From Sinomicrobium kalidii (GTDB lineage: Bacteria > Bacteroidota > Bacteroidia > Flavobacteriales > Flavobacteriaceae), in NCBI RefSeq assembly GCF_021183825.1, contig NZ_CP089211.1, positions 1,116,001 through 1,180,000 on the forward strand: a stretch of 64,000 bases of DNA, in the 5' to 3' direction. A model generated the notes under the pieces. The model saw only the letters and a program-made list of their open reading frames with translations. It was not told the origin of the DNA and ran no database searches. A program made the position numbers and the translations under genes. This document shows positions 1 through 8,624 of the stretch, in pieces (position 1 is the first letter of the stretch; every line of letters starts with the position of its first letter).

Positions 1-1
1 C

Positions 2-952
2 ATAGACCTTTCCGCCTTGCAGGAAGCCGTGGATCAGGTAAGGAGTGAACTCTCCAAGGTCATCGTAGGGCAAAAACACATGATAGACATGCTCATCACG
101 GCATTGCTGGCCGACGGCCACGTACTTATCGAAGGGGTCCCCGGTGTGGCCAAGACCATTACGGCAAAACTGCTGGCCAGGGCCCTTACCGTCGATTTCA
201 GCAGAATACAGTTCACCCCCGACCTGATGCCTTCAGATATCCTGGGTACTTCGGTATTCGACCTGAAAAAATCGGAATTCGAATTCAAGAAAGGACCTGT
301 GTTTTCCAATATGCTGCTGATCGACGAAATAAACCGTGCCCCCGCCAAAACACAGGCAGCATTGTTTGAAGTTATGGAAGAACGGCAGATCACCATGGAC
401 GGGCACTGCTATGTACTGGAAGCCCCTTTTATGGTACTGGCCACCCAGAACCCGGTGGAACAGGAAGGTACTTATCGCCTGCCCGAAGCCCAACTGGACC
501 GTTTTCTCTTTAAAATCGATGTGGAATACCCCTCCCTGGAAGAGGAAATAGAGATCATTACCCGGGAACACCAGCTCAAGGAAACCACAAAAACGGAAAA
601 AATAACTGCTTTTCTCACCAGGGAACAAGTGTCCACCTATCAGAAACTGGTCAATGAGGTGTTGGTAGAGCCCCATTTACTCAAGTATATTGCCGAACTC
701 ATCACAAATACCCGCAGCAATGCCTTCCTGTATCTGGGGGCCTCCCCGAGGGCTTCCATAGCCATACTGAAAGCCTCGAAAGCCTATGCCGCTATCAACG
801 GGCGTGACTTTGTTACTCCGGAAGATATCAAACAGGTGGCTGTCCCTGTTTTACAACACCGTATCATTATCACACCGGAACGGGAAATGGAAGGCGTTAC
901 CGGAAAACAGGTCATCCAGCAGATCATCCAGGCCGTGGAAGTCCCCAGGTGA
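2..952 (+). CDS. MoxR-family AAA+ ATPase (5' end outside window)
   Basis: MoxR ATPases act as chaperone-like AAA+ machines, usually with a DUF58 or VWA partner, often in cell-envelope stress or maturation. The visible 316 codons show Walker A GVPGVAKT, Walker B LLIDEINRAP, a sensor-1 ATQNP and a sensor-2 region ending GASPRAS. The reading frame is open from base 2 (IDLSALQEAVDQ) with no stop. The TTG at 17 is therefore probably internal, and the real start lies upstream of the window. The DUF58 gene follows after 94 bp, the usual MoxR-DUF58 pairing. The family call is certain; the substrate is unknown. Confidence 0.9.
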   Translation: MDLSALQEAVDQVRSELSKVIVGQKHMIDMLITALLADGHVLIEGVPGVAKTITAKLLARALTVDFSRIQFTPDLMPSDILGTSVFDLKKSEFEFKKGPVFSNMLLIDEINRAPAKTQAALFEVMEERQITMDGHCYVLEAPFMVLATQNPVEQEGTYRLPEAQLDRFLFKIDVEYPSLEEEIEIITREHQLKETTKTEKITAFLTREQVSTYQKLVNEVLVEPHLLKYIAELITNTRSNAFLYLGASPRASIAILKASKAYAAINGRDFVTPEDIKQVAVPVLQHRIIITPEREMEGVTGKQVIQQIIQAVEVPR

Positions 953-1046
953 TGTACCAAAGATAATCGGGCAATAAGGAACCGAATACCGTAGGTTAAA
1001 CACCAGACCTGCAACAAAAACAGACTTTGAACCAGAAACATGAAAT

Positions 1047-2378
1047 TTGAAACTATTTAAACCACTATACCTGCAAAACCGCTTTTTCTATGGTTGCATC
1101 GCCGTGATAGTGCTTTTTATTATCAGCTTTATTTTCGGCAAGCTCTTCTTTGTTGCCAAACTGGGGCTTATCATACTACTGGCCTTTACGTTTCTGGACA
1201 TTGTGATCCTGTTCTATTCCAGGACCGGGATAAAAGCGGTAAGAGCACTCCCCGAAAAATTCTCCAATGGAGATAAAAATCCGGTGCAGGTTACCATCGA
1301 TAATTATTATACGTTTCCCGTACATGCAAGGGTAACGGACGAAATCCCGGAGCAGTTCCAGATAAGGGACTTCAGGATTGACAGAAAACTGCCCGCTTCT
1401 GCCTCCCACACCCTGGAATACACATTAAGGCCCACGGAAAGAGGGGAATATCACTTCGGAAGGCTGAACATATATATTTCTTCCGCCTTAGGGCTTATTG
1501 CCAAACGATATGTTTTCTGCGACAATGTTATGATCCCCACCTACCCCGCCTTTCTCCAACTCCGCAAATACGACCTTATGGCCTTTACCAACCGCCTCCA
1601 CCAGTACGGTATTAAAAAAATACGACGAATAGGCCATACCATGGAATTCGAACAGATCAAGGAATACGTTCAGGGGGACGACATACGAACCCTCAACTGG
1701 AAGGCAACAGCCAAGAAAAACCAGCTCATGGTCAACCAGTTTCAGGATGAAAAATCACAACCCGTATATTCGGTGATCGACAAAGGCCGGGTAATGAAGA
1801 TGCCTTTCGAAGAGTTGAGCCTGCTCGATTATGCCATCAATGCCACCCTGGTTATCAGCAATGTCGTTCTGAAAAAGCAGGACAAGGCAGGGATGTTCAC
1901 ATTTTCAAAAAAAGTGGAAAACATTGTGGTAGCGGAACGACGAACTTCCCAGATGGGATTGATCCTGGAAACGCTTTACAACATTCAGACCGATTTTTTC
2001 GAATCGGATTTCAGCAGGTTATACGGCGATATCAAACGAAATATCACCAACCGCAGCCTTATTCTCCTTTATACCAATTTCGAAACATTGGACGGACTGC
2101 ACCGCCAGTTGCCTTATTTAAAAGGTATTGCCAAAAATCACCTGCTCGTGGTCATCTTCTTTAAAAACACCAAACTCAACGCCCTCATCCACAATCGTGC
2201 CGAGACCATCCAGCAGGTTTACGACAAGGTCATCGCCGAAAAATTTGCTTTCGAAAAACGGCTCATTGTCAACGAACTCAGAAAATACGGTATCTACTCC
2301 ATCCTCACCACTCCCGAGAACCTTACCATAGATACGATCAACAAATACCTGGAGATCAAGGCCAGGGGGCTGTTGTGA
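1047..2378 (+). CDS. DUF58 domain protein, MoxR partner
   Basis: This membrane-anchored DUF58 protein (443 aa) is the usual partner of MoxR ATPases. Two hydrophobic helices lie near residues 13-55. The DUF58 signature MEFEQIKEYVQGDD followed by IRTLNWKATA is near residues 197-225, ahead of a VWA-like C-terminal region. The start must be TTG at 1047. The frame has a TGA at 1041, and the nearby ATG at 1040 is in another frame and stops after six codons. Start at KLFKPLYLQNRFFYG matches the N-terminus I remember for flavobacterial homologues. Function beyond the MoxR link is not visible. Confidence 0.88.
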   Translation: MKLFKPLYLQNRFFYGCIAVIVLFIISFIFGKLFFVAKLGLIILLAFTFLDIVILFYSRTGIKAVRALPEKFSNGDKNPVQVTIDNYYTFPVHARVTDEIPEQFQIRDFRIDRKLPASASHTLEYTLRPTERGEYHFGRLNIYISSALGLIAKRYVFCDNVMIPTYPAFLQLRKYDLMAFTNRLHQYGIKKIRRIGHTMEFEQIKEYVQGDDIRTLNWKATAKKNQLMVNQFQDEKSQPVYSVIDKGRVMKMPFEELSLLDYAINATLVISNVVLKKQDKAGMFTFSKKVENIVVAERRTSQMGLILETLYNIQTDFFESDFSRLYGDIKRNITNRSLILLYTNFETLDGLHRQLPYLKGIAKNHLLVVIFFKNTKLNALIHNRAETIQQVYDKVIAEKFAFEKRLIVNELRKYGIYSILTTPENLTIDTINKYLEIKARGLL

Positions 2379-2425
2379 TGAACAACTGACGATTTTTGAT
2401 TTTAAGAACAAAATTATTAAATACC

Positions 2426-2776
2426 ATGGAAATCAACTATGACAACAAGGTTTTCCGGCCTGTAAGTAATACGGAAAACGGGGAAACTTCCTCAGAAACG
2501 GTTTTTCACTACAAACAAAAGGGAAATATCCTCTCTTCGGAATACGGAGGCGGGCAGATCGTCACCGGACATTTGCTGGGTATTGTCAATTCAGGTGGTA
2601 TAATCGATATGCAGTACCACCAGATCAACACACGTGGGGAACTGATGACCGGAATGTGCCGGTCCGTACCTGAAATCCTCCCGGACGGAAGGATACGGCT
2701 ACACGAAAACTGGCAATGGACTTCCGGTGACCGTTCCGGGGGACAGTCGGTCATAGAGGAAATCCGGAAAGAATAA
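2426..2776 (+). CDS. Small conserved protein, often named n-acetylglutamate synthase-like
   Basis: This 116-aa soluble protein is rich in beta-forming sequence (EYGGGQIVTGHLLG, MQYHQINTRGELMTG, RIRLHENWQW). Short proteins of this type in Flavobacteriia are often labelled n-acetylglutamate synthase, but it has no GNAT fold or amino-acid kinase domain, so I would not accept that function. The ATG at 2426 is preferred over an in-frame TTG at 2396, which would add ten residues. It lies 47 bp behind the DUF58 gene and may be cotranscribed. Confidence 0.65.
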   Translation: MEINYDNKVFRPVSNTENGETSSETVFHYKQKGNILSSEYGGGQIVTGHLLGIVNSGGIIDMQYHQINTRGELMTGMCRSVPEILPDGRIRLHENWQWTSGDRSGGQSVIEEIRKE

Positions 2777-2829
2777 AGGCGCAGAATCCTGCACCTTTTA
2801 AAACTTAAACACCTACTTTTTCAAGCCGG

Positions 2830-3309
2830 TTATATCTTTTCATCCAGCCACGCTTTCATCATCCAAACCGTTTTTTCCTGTTCGGTGATAAAGTCACTCA
2901 TCATCGAGTTGGTCCCCTCGTCATGGGCATCGGCAGATTCGTCGAGGATAACCCGTTCTATCTTGAGCAATTCGGTCAGTGAATCCACAACAAGACTTAC
3001 GGCAGCCTCATCCTTGTGGACATTTTTGCCTACCGGTACTTTACCGGCCTTGATATAATCTTCAAAAGTGTGTAAAGGTGTTCCGCCGAGCGTAAGGACC
3101 CGTTCCGCGATCATATCTATTTTTTCCTGGGTGTCATTATACAGCTCCTCAAACTTTTCGTGCAGATCAAAAAAGCGTTTTCCGCGAATATTCCAGTGTA
3201 TCCCTCTCAGGTTCTGATAGTAAAGCTGGAAATTGGCCAGCAAGTTGTTGAGATCCTTTTTCAAATCTTCGGTTTTGCTTACGTCTAATCCTAAACTGTT
3301 TAATTGCAT
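2830..3309 (-). CDS. dps: Dps family ferritin-like DNA-protection protein
   Basis: Dps forms a 12-subunit shell that oxidises Fe(II) with peroxide, stores iron and protects DNA. The length of 159 aa is typical. The Dps ferroxidase signature is intact: GIHWNIRG with His38, FFDLHEKFEELY with His50, then Asp65 and Glu69 in DMIAER. The C-terminal helix ends KAWLDEKI. It is divergent from an OxyR-type regulator across 179 bp, so peroxide control is likely by context. A -7 box is present upstream (3345-3352). Confidence 0.95.
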   Translation of the reverse strand: MQLNSLGLDVSKTEDLKKDLNNLLANFQLYYQNLRGIHWNIRGKRFFDLHEKFEELYNDTQEKIDMIAERVLTLGGTPLHTFEDYIKAGKVPVGKNVHKDEAAVSLVVDSLTELLKIERVILDESADAHDEGTNSMMSDFITEQEKTVWMMKAWLDEKI

Positions 3310-3344
3310 AATGGTATGATTTTAAGTTCCTTGTTAATGTACAA

Positions 3345-3352
3345 CAAATTTA
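3345..3352 (-). promoter_or_regulatory. -7 box TAAATTTG upstream of dps
   Basis: The minus-strand TAAATTTG matches the Bacteroidota -7 consensus TAnnTTTG. A TTG at 3368-3370 lies 15 bp upstream, short for a -33 element. The box is 36 bp from the dps ATG. The 3310-3488 intergenic region must also hold the oxyR promoter, for which I see no good consensus match. Confidence 0.5.
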
Positions 3353-3488
3353 CCTATTATTTATGGGCAACAGAGCATAACATTTATCAATAGTTTTTAT
3401 ATTTTTATCGAATTAAACTATGTAAAACACGGGGAAAGACAAGGCCTTTATCCCGGCCGTAATCCTTTTTTCCAAAGATGATATAACA

Positions 3489-4430
3489 ATGACCATTACC
3501 CAATTACAATATGTACTGGCTGTTGCCGAGTACCAGAATTTTACACTGGCTGCCGAAAAGAGTTTTGTAACCCAGCCTACCCTGAGCATGCAGATACAAA
3601 AACTGGAGGACGAACTCGACATCCTCATCTTCGACCGGAGCAAAAAACCCATCCAGTTGACGGAAGTGGGCAAAAAAATAGTGGATCAGGCCCGGAACAT
3701 TGTCAGTGAGTCCGGAAGGATCAAAGATATCGTTCACCAGGAAAAAGGGTTCATCGGCGGAGAATTCAAACTGGGGATCATTCCTACGGTAATGCCTACG
3801 CTTCTGCCCATGTTCCTCAAGAATTTCATCAATAAATACCCTAAGGTCAATGTCAAAATAGAAGAACAGAATACCGCCACTCTTATCCAGAAGCTCATGG
3901 ACGGGCACCTCGATGCTGCCATTGCCGCTACTCCGCTGGAAAACAACCAGATCAAGGAAAGAGTGCTCTATTACGAACCGTTTGTGGCCTATATCCCGGA
4001 AAATCACAGGCTCCACTCCAATATGAAAATCGATACGGCCGATCTTAAAATCGAGGATGTCCTTCTCCTGGAAGACGGACATTGCTTCCGGGACGGCGTC
4101 ATCAACCTCTGCCATGCCGAAAAAGATTTCAAGAACGAACGCTTCCAGCTGGAAAGCGGTAGTTTCGAGACCATGATAAGACTGGCAGATGAAGGCATGG
4201 GCATGACCCTGCTTCCCTACCTGCACACACTGGAACTCAATGAAAATGAGAAAAAACACCTCCATTTCTTTAACGACCCCAGCCCGGCCAGGGAGGTAAG
4301 CCTTATTTATCACAAAAGCGAACTGAAATTACATATTATAGAAGCGCTGAAAGAAGTCATTTCCGGCGTAATCCGCGGGGCCATTGCTTTTCAAAACGTT
4401 CAGATTATAAGCCCCATCGGCAAAAAATAA
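3489..4430 (+). CDS. oxyR: OxyR-like LysR-family peroxide regulator
   Basis: LysR-type regulator of 313 aa with an N-terminal winged HTH (residues 1-60, TLAAEKSFVTQPTLSMQI) and a periplasmic-binding-fold effector domain. The redox loop reads LEDGHCFRDGVINLC. Its cysteines fall at residues 199 and 208, the same numbers and spacing as the E. coli OxyR disulfide pair. It is divergent from dps, a classical OxyR target. The 18 or so residues after residue 295 are less typical of the family. Confidence 0.92.
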   Translation: MTITQLQYVLAVAEYQNFTLAAEKSFVTQPTLSMQIQKLEDELDILIFDRSKKPIQLTEVGKKIVDQARNIVSESGRIKDIVHQEKGFIGGEFKLGIIPTVMPTLLPMFLKNFINKYPKVNVKIEEQNTATLIQKLMDGHLDAAIAATPLENNQIKERVLYYEPFVAYIPENHRLHSNMKIDTADLKIEDVLLLEDGHCFRDGVINLCHAEKDFKNERFQLESGSFETMIRLADEGMGMTLLPYLHTLELNENEKKHLHFFNDPSPAREVSLIYHKSELKLHIIEALKEVISGVIRGAIAFQNVQIISPIGKK

Positions 4431-4438
4431 TAAAAAAA

Positions 4439-4457
4439 GCCGGATTTCTTTTCCGGC
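4439..4457 (-). terminator. Hairpin, oxyR 3' side, T-run on minus strand
   Basis: GCCGGA (4439-4444) pairs with TCCGGC (4452-4457) across a 7-nt loop. Read on the minus strand it is followed by a run of seven Ts, so it terminates leftward transcripts. It may also act as the 3' end hairpin for oxyR, but no T-run follows on the plus strand. Confidence 0.55.
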
Positions 4458-4490
4458 CAACTACAAATCGTATATGATGTCAAAATAAAA

Positions 4491-4510
4491 AATCCCGCTC
4501 CCGCGGGATT
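4491..4510 (-). terminator. Rho-independent terminator of the 65-aa gene
   Basis: AATCCCGC (4491-4498) and GCGGGATT (4503-4510) form a perfect 8-bp stem with loop TCCC. On the minus strand it is followed by T6-A-T4. It lies 8 bp beyond the stop of the small minus-strand gene. Confidence 0.8.
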
Positions 4511-4517
4511 TTGATCG

Positions 4518-4715
4518 TTATGATTTTAGATAGATCAGACATTGTGAAAGCTCAGGTTTCCCTGAAATAAACTGGTTTAGCCAGATTTTTAATTCTTCCA
4601 GTTCATATGGTAACAATCGGTGTACCGCTTTTTCTACTTCTTTACAGAAAAGAACGGAATCAAAGCTCACTTTCTGGAGTACGACTTGGGTATACTCATA
4701 CATAGCTCTTGCCAT
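4518..4715 (-). CDS. Small conserved flavobacterial protein (65 aa)
   Basis: This is a 65-aa helical, soluble protein starting MARAMYEYTQVVLQKVSFD and containing VHRLLPYELEELKIWL. I recognise this as a small protein recurring in Flavobacteriaceae, but no function is known to me. Support for a real gene comes from a -7 box upstream (4771-4778) and a strong terminator downstream. It is transcribed alone, between oxyR and the thioesterase. Confidence 0.75.
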   Translation of the reverse strand: MARAMYEYTQVVLQKVSFDSVLFCKEVEKAVHRLLPYELEELKIWLNQFISGKPELSQCLIYLKS

Positions 4716-4770
4716 AATTATGAACGTTTTTAGGGTTAGTCCCGACCAGAGACCGGGGATATAATTACAC

Positions 4771-4778
4771 CAAATATA
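4771..4778 (-). promoter_or_regulatory. -7 box TATATTTG for the 65-aa gene
   Basis: The minus-strand TATATTTG matches TAnnTTTG exactly, 55 bp upstream of the ATG. A TTG at 4794-4796 lies 15 bp further up as a possible short-spaced -33 element. Confidence 0.5.
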
Positions 4779-4892
4779 ACGATTTTTTTATATCAATTAT
4801 TTTAGACAATCGTTAAATATTTCCTAATTAACTGGTTTGCACCAGTGTGCGAATGTGTTGTTTTCAACGCTGAATTCAGATCCGGTACGCAT

Positions 4893-5282
4893 TTATTTTT
4901 CCAGCCGGTCTTTCACATATTCTATCTGTGTCTTTCCATGTGGCTTTGGTTTACCGTCTTCCCCAAGGTTTACCATCACTATTCTCTCTATGGATATAAT
5001 GGTCATCCTCGTCATCTTGTTCCTCACCTCGCAGCGGAGAATCAGGGAACTCTTGCCAAATTTCACCACGTCAATACCAATTTCGATAACATCGCCTTCT
5101 CCGGCCGAATCCACAAAATTGATATCCGACATAAATTTGGTTACCACCTTCTTATTTTCCAGTTGAATAATGGCATACAATGCCGCCTCTTCGTCAATCC
5201 ATTGTAAAAGGCGTCCCCCGAACAAGGTGCCGTTCGGGTTCAGGTCTTCGGGTTTAACCCACTTCCGGGTGTGAAATCTCAT
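4893..5282 (-). CDS. Acyl-CoA thioesterase, hotdog fold (YciA-like)
   Basis: Single hotdog-fold acyl-CoA thioesterase of 129 aa, hydrolysing acyl-CoA to free acid and CoA in the cytoplasm. The motif NPNGTLFGGRLLQWIDEEAA carries the helix with the catalytic acidic residues, and SAGEGDVIEIGIDVVKFG forms the following strands. Length and motif order fit YciA/BACH-type enzymes. The substrate cannot be told from sequence. Flanking genes show no functional link. Confidence 0.88.
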   Translation of the reverse strand: MRFHTRKWVKPEDLNPNGTLFGGRLLQWIDEEAALYAIIQLENKKVVTKFMSDINFVDSAGEGDVIEIGIDVVKFGKSSLILRCEVRNKMTRMTIISIERIVMVNLGEDGKPKPHGKTQIEYVKDRLEK

Positions 5283-5435
5283 AGCTTCCGCGTTATGTTT
5301 ATCCTCTAAAATTATTTATTTTGCACGAAATAACCTAACCCCGAACGGCGATTTACGAATTATGATACAGGTGATGCGGATTTTTATTTTTTTGATCCGT
5401 CGGCTACCGCTTAACCCTGAAAATTACAACAGATC

Positions 5436-6224
5436 TTGGAAGTACACACTACAACCGCTCTCAATGCTGCAGAACTCAAAGAATTTCTCGACACCAAGGT
5501 TGAACAATACAACAGGCCGGACTTTATAGGTACAGATCCCATCCAGGTCCCGCATCTGTTCTCCCGGAAAGAAGATATTGAAATTTCCGGATTTCTCGCA
5601 GCCACTATTGCCTGGGGCAACCGCAAGACCATTATTACCAATGCAAAGAAAATGATTGGGCTTATGGGAAATTCCCCTTATGACTTTGTAATGTCGCACA
5701 AAGAAAGTGACCTGGAAAAACTGGACAGCTTTGTCCACCGTACCTTTAACGGGGAAGATTTTAAATGTTTCGCCCGCGCCCTGCGTCACATTTATTCGGA
5801 ACACGGGGGAATGGAAGCTGTTTTTGCACACCATGCCGAAGAAGGATCTCTGCAGAAAGCCATTCATGAATTCAAAAGACGCTTTTTCGAAATCCCACAT
5901 TTAACCCGGACGGAAAAACACGTCTCCGACCCGTTAAAAGGTTCTTCGGCAAAACGCATTAACATGTATCTCCGGTGGATGGTTCGCAATGATAATACCG
6001 GAGTGGATTTCGGTATCTGGCAAAGCCTCTCCCCGTCGCAACTCTCCTGTCCACTGGATGTCCATTCGGGAAATATCGCCCGCAAGCTGGGGCTCCTGAA
6101 ACGAAAGCAAAACGACGCCAGGGGATTGGCCGAACTGGACAAAAGCCTCCGGAACCTCGATCTGCGGGACCCCGTAAAATATGACTTTGCCCTCTTTGGA
6201 CTCGGAGCCTTTGAAAAGTTCTGA
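5436..6224 (+). CDS. TIGR02757 (DUF2400) family protein
   Basis: This 262-aa conserved protein is of the TIGR02757 type, common in Bacteroidota and of unknown biochemical role. Recognisable stretches are YNRPDFIGTDPIQVPH, WGNRKTII, YFSEHGGM-like HIYSEHGGM and CPLDVHSGNIARKLGLL. The start is TTG at 5436. An in-frame TGA at 5418 and the absence of any in-frame ATG before the conserved region leave no better choice. No promoter consensus is seen in the 150 bp upstream. Confidence 0.85.
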   Translation: MEVHTTTALNAAELKEFLDTKVEQYNRPDFIGTDPIQVPHLFSRKEDIEISGFLAATIAWGNRKTIITNAKKMIGLMGNSPYDFVMSHKESDLEKLDSFVHRTFNGEDFKCFARALRHIYSEHGGMEAVFAHHAEEGSLQKAIHEFKRRFFEIPHLTRTEKHVSDPLKGSSAKRINMYLRWMVRNDNTGVDFGIWQSLSPSQLSCPLDVHSGNIARKLGLLKRKQNDARGLAELDKSLRNLDLRDPVKYDFALFGLGAFEKF

Positions 6225-6283
6225 TTTTTTGTAGTAAATTAGGTGCAGCCCAAAAGGATTTTATATTATATTAAAACCACCCT

Positions 6284-7777
6284 ATGAAAAAGAAAAATAC
6301 CTCTTTACTGTTATTCCTCTTTATCTCTTCCCTGTTATTTGCCCAGAACAGGACACTTCCGACAGACACTACCGTCACTACCAATCATGAAGTAACCGTT
6401 AACGGCAACCGGTTTTCCTATACTGCCACAACGGGTACACAACCTGTGTGGGGGGAAGACGACAAACCGGTAGCAGCACTTTTCTATACCTATTACGAAA
6501 GGGACGGCATAAAAGACCGGGTAAACAGGCCCCTGGTCATATCGTTCAATGGCGGACCGGGTTCTGCATCGGTATGGATGCACCTCGCCTATACCGGCCC
6601 CCGGATATTGAATGTTGATGATGAGGGGTATCCCGTACAACCTTACGGTGTAAAGGAAAATCCGCATTCCATATTGGACGTTGCTGATATTGTCTATGTA
6701 AACCCCGTAAATACAGGCTATTCCAGGCTTATGGAAACCGAAGAAAAAAAGGCGGAACGTTCGGATTTTTTCGGTGTAAATGCCGATATCGCATACCTTG
6801 CGGACTGGATCAATACTTTTGTAAGCCGTATGGGACGCTGGCGGTCGCCCAAATACCTCATCGGTGAAAGTTACGGAACTACCCGGGTGTCCGGACTGGC
6901 ACTGGAATTACAAAACAGGCAGTGGATGTACCTCAACGGGGTGATCCTTGTGTCACCTACAGAACTGGGAATAAAAAGGGACGGCCCGGTAGAAATTGCA
7001 AACCGTTTGCCTTACTTTGCCGCCGCAGCGTGGTATCACAAAGTACTCCCTCCCGAATTGCAGCAAAAGGACCTGGAGAAACTACTGCCCGAAGTGGAAA
7101 ATTACGCTGTAAACGAGCTTCTTCCCGCGCTGGTGAGGGGCGGTTTCCTCGAAGAATCGCGAAAAAAAAACATTGCTTCCCGTATGGCCCGCTATTCCGG
7201 ATTGTCCGAAAAGGTGATCCTGCAGCACGACCTGGAAGTACCGTTCCGGTATTTCTGGAAGGAACTGCTCCGTGATAAAAAGGGATATACCATAGGAAGA
7301 CTGGATTCCCGTTACCTCGGCATAGACCGCAAAGATGCCGGAGATTCTCCCGATTACAATGCCGAACTGACCTCCTGGCTGCACTCTTTCACCCCGGCCG
7401 TCAACTATTACATCCGGGAACGTCTCAGGTTTAAAACGGATGTAAAATACAATATGTTCGGCCCGGTACACCCCTGGGACCGTTCTGATGACCATACCGG
7501 AGAAAACCTCAGGCAGGCCATGGCGCAAAACCCCTCCCTGCACGTCATGATACAATCGGGGTATTTTGACGGGGCTACCACTTATTTCAATGCCAAATAT
7601 ACCATGTGGCAAATGGACCCGGGCGGCAGGCTTAAAGACAGGCTCCGTTTCGAAGCCTACCGAAGCGGACATATGATGTACCTCCGCAAAGAGGACCTCA
7701 AAACGGCAAATGACCATATCCGGGAGTTTATACAGCATTCCTCCCCGAAAAAGGACCAACCCGTAAAATACGACTAA
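6284..7777 (+). CDS. Secreted serine carboxypeptidase, peptidase family S10
   Basis: Alpha/beta-hydrolase peptidase of 497 aa with a Sec signal peptide (MKKKNTSLLLFLFISSLLFA, cleavage near residue 20-21), so it acts in the periplasm or outside. The triad is visible: Ser196 in GESYGTT, Asp429 in GYFDGATTY and His463 in SGHMMYL. The oxyanion region NGGPGSAS is at residues 89-96. It removes C-terminal residues from peptides. The patatin gene follows after 19 bp, and cotranscription is likely. Confidence 0.93.
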   Translation: MKKKNTSLLLFLFISSLLFAQNRTLPTDTTVTTNHEVTVNGNRFSYTATTGTQPVWGEDDKPVAALFYTYYERDGIKDRVNRPLVISFNGGPGSASVWMHLAYTGPRILNVDDEGYPVQPYGVKENPHSILDVADIVYVNPVNTGYSRLMETEEKKAERSDFFGVNADIAYLADWINTFVSRMGRWRSPKYLIGESYGTTRVSGLALELQNRQWMYLNGVILVSPTELGIKRDGPVEIANRLPYFAAAAWYHKVLPPELQQKDLEKLLPEVENYAVNELLPALVRGGFLEESRKKNIASRMARYSGLSEKVILQHDLEVPFRYFWKELLRDKKGYTIGRLDSRYLGIDRKDAGDSPDYNAELTSWLHSFTPAVNYYIRERLRFKTDVKYNMFGPVHPWDRSDDHTGENLRQAMAQNPSLHVMIQSGYFDGATTYFNAKYTMWQMDPGGRLKDRLRFEAYRSGHMMYLRKEDLKTANDHIREFIQHSSPKKDQPVKYD

Positions 7778-7796
7778 CACCAAATTGCACGCACCT

Positions 7797-8588
7797 ATGC
7801 TAAAGTCTCTTTTCAACAGGAAAAAAACTACCGCCCCCTACCGGTACGGCATAGCGCTGGGAGGGGGCGGTGCACGCGGTTTTGCTCACCTGGGCGTGCT
7901 CAAGGCCCTGCAGGAAGCCGGGATAAAACCCGATATCATTTCCGGGGTAAGTGCCGGTGCCATTGTAGGTGCCTTTATAGCGGGAGGTTTTTCCCCGGAC
8001 GAAGTTTTTGAGATCATGAAAGAGAACAGGCTGGGGAATTTTACCGGTATTCAGTTCCCCAGGGACGGCCTCCTGAACTTTGACAAGCTGCAGCACACCA
8101 TCACCCGGTTTATCCCTGCCAAGAACATTGAAGACCTTCCCCTGCCTTTTTATGTAGCCGCCTCCAACCTGAACGACGGAATCATCGAGTATTTTGACAA
8201 AGGTGAACTGGGAAAGACCGTACAGGCCTCTGCTTCCATCCCGGTATTGTTCTCCCCGGTCAAAATCAACGGTAAAAAATATGTGGACGGCGGTATTTTT
8301 GACAATGTTCCCATTGCCCCTCTCAAGGAAAAATGTGAAACCATCATCGGTATAAACATAAGTCCCACACAGCGGGTGGATAAACTCAATAACCTGATAG
8401 ATATTGCCAGCAGGACCTTTCACCTTAGTGTAGAGTCCACTTCCGTACGGAAAAAAGAAGAATGTGATATTTATATAGCGCCGTCAGAATTATATAATTA
8501 TCCTATCCTGGATGCATCGAAGGCAGAAAAAATGTTTCTCATAGGATATGAATATACCAAGGCACTGCAGGTATTTGCACAGGAATAA
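7797..8588 (+). CDS. Patatin-like phospholipase
   Basis: Patatin-fold acyl hydrolase of 263 aa. The oxyanion loop GGGGARGFAHLG (residues 22-33), nucleophile elbow GVSAG with Ser52, and DGG with Asp164 give a complete Ser-Asp dyad. It has no signal peptide, so it is probably cytoplasmic or membrane-peripheral. ATG at 7797 is chosen over an in-frame TTG at 7785. Substrate is likely a phospholipid or acyl ester, by family only. The end converges with the DUF4097-like gene. Confidence 0.92.
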   Translation: MLKSLFNRKKTTAPYRYGIALGGGGARGFAHLGVLKALQEAGIKPDIISGVSAGAIVGAFIAGGFSPDEVFEIMKENRLGNFTGIQFPRDGLLNFDKLQHTITRFIPAKNIEDLPLPFYVAASNLNDGIIEYFDKGELGKTVQASASIPVLFSPVKINGKKYVDGGIFDNVPIAPLKEKCETIIGINISPTQRVDKLNNLIDIASRTFHLSVESTSVRKKEECDIYIAPSELYNYPILDASKAEKMFLIGYEYTKALQVFAQE

Positions 8589-8624
8589 TTCCTGAAATTT
8601 TTCAGAAAAGGGAAAAGCGGCATA

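Noticed and set aside
2426..2776. N-acetylglutamate synthase activity
   Set aside because: The protein is only 116 aa with no acetyltransferase or kinase motif; the common label seems unsupported.
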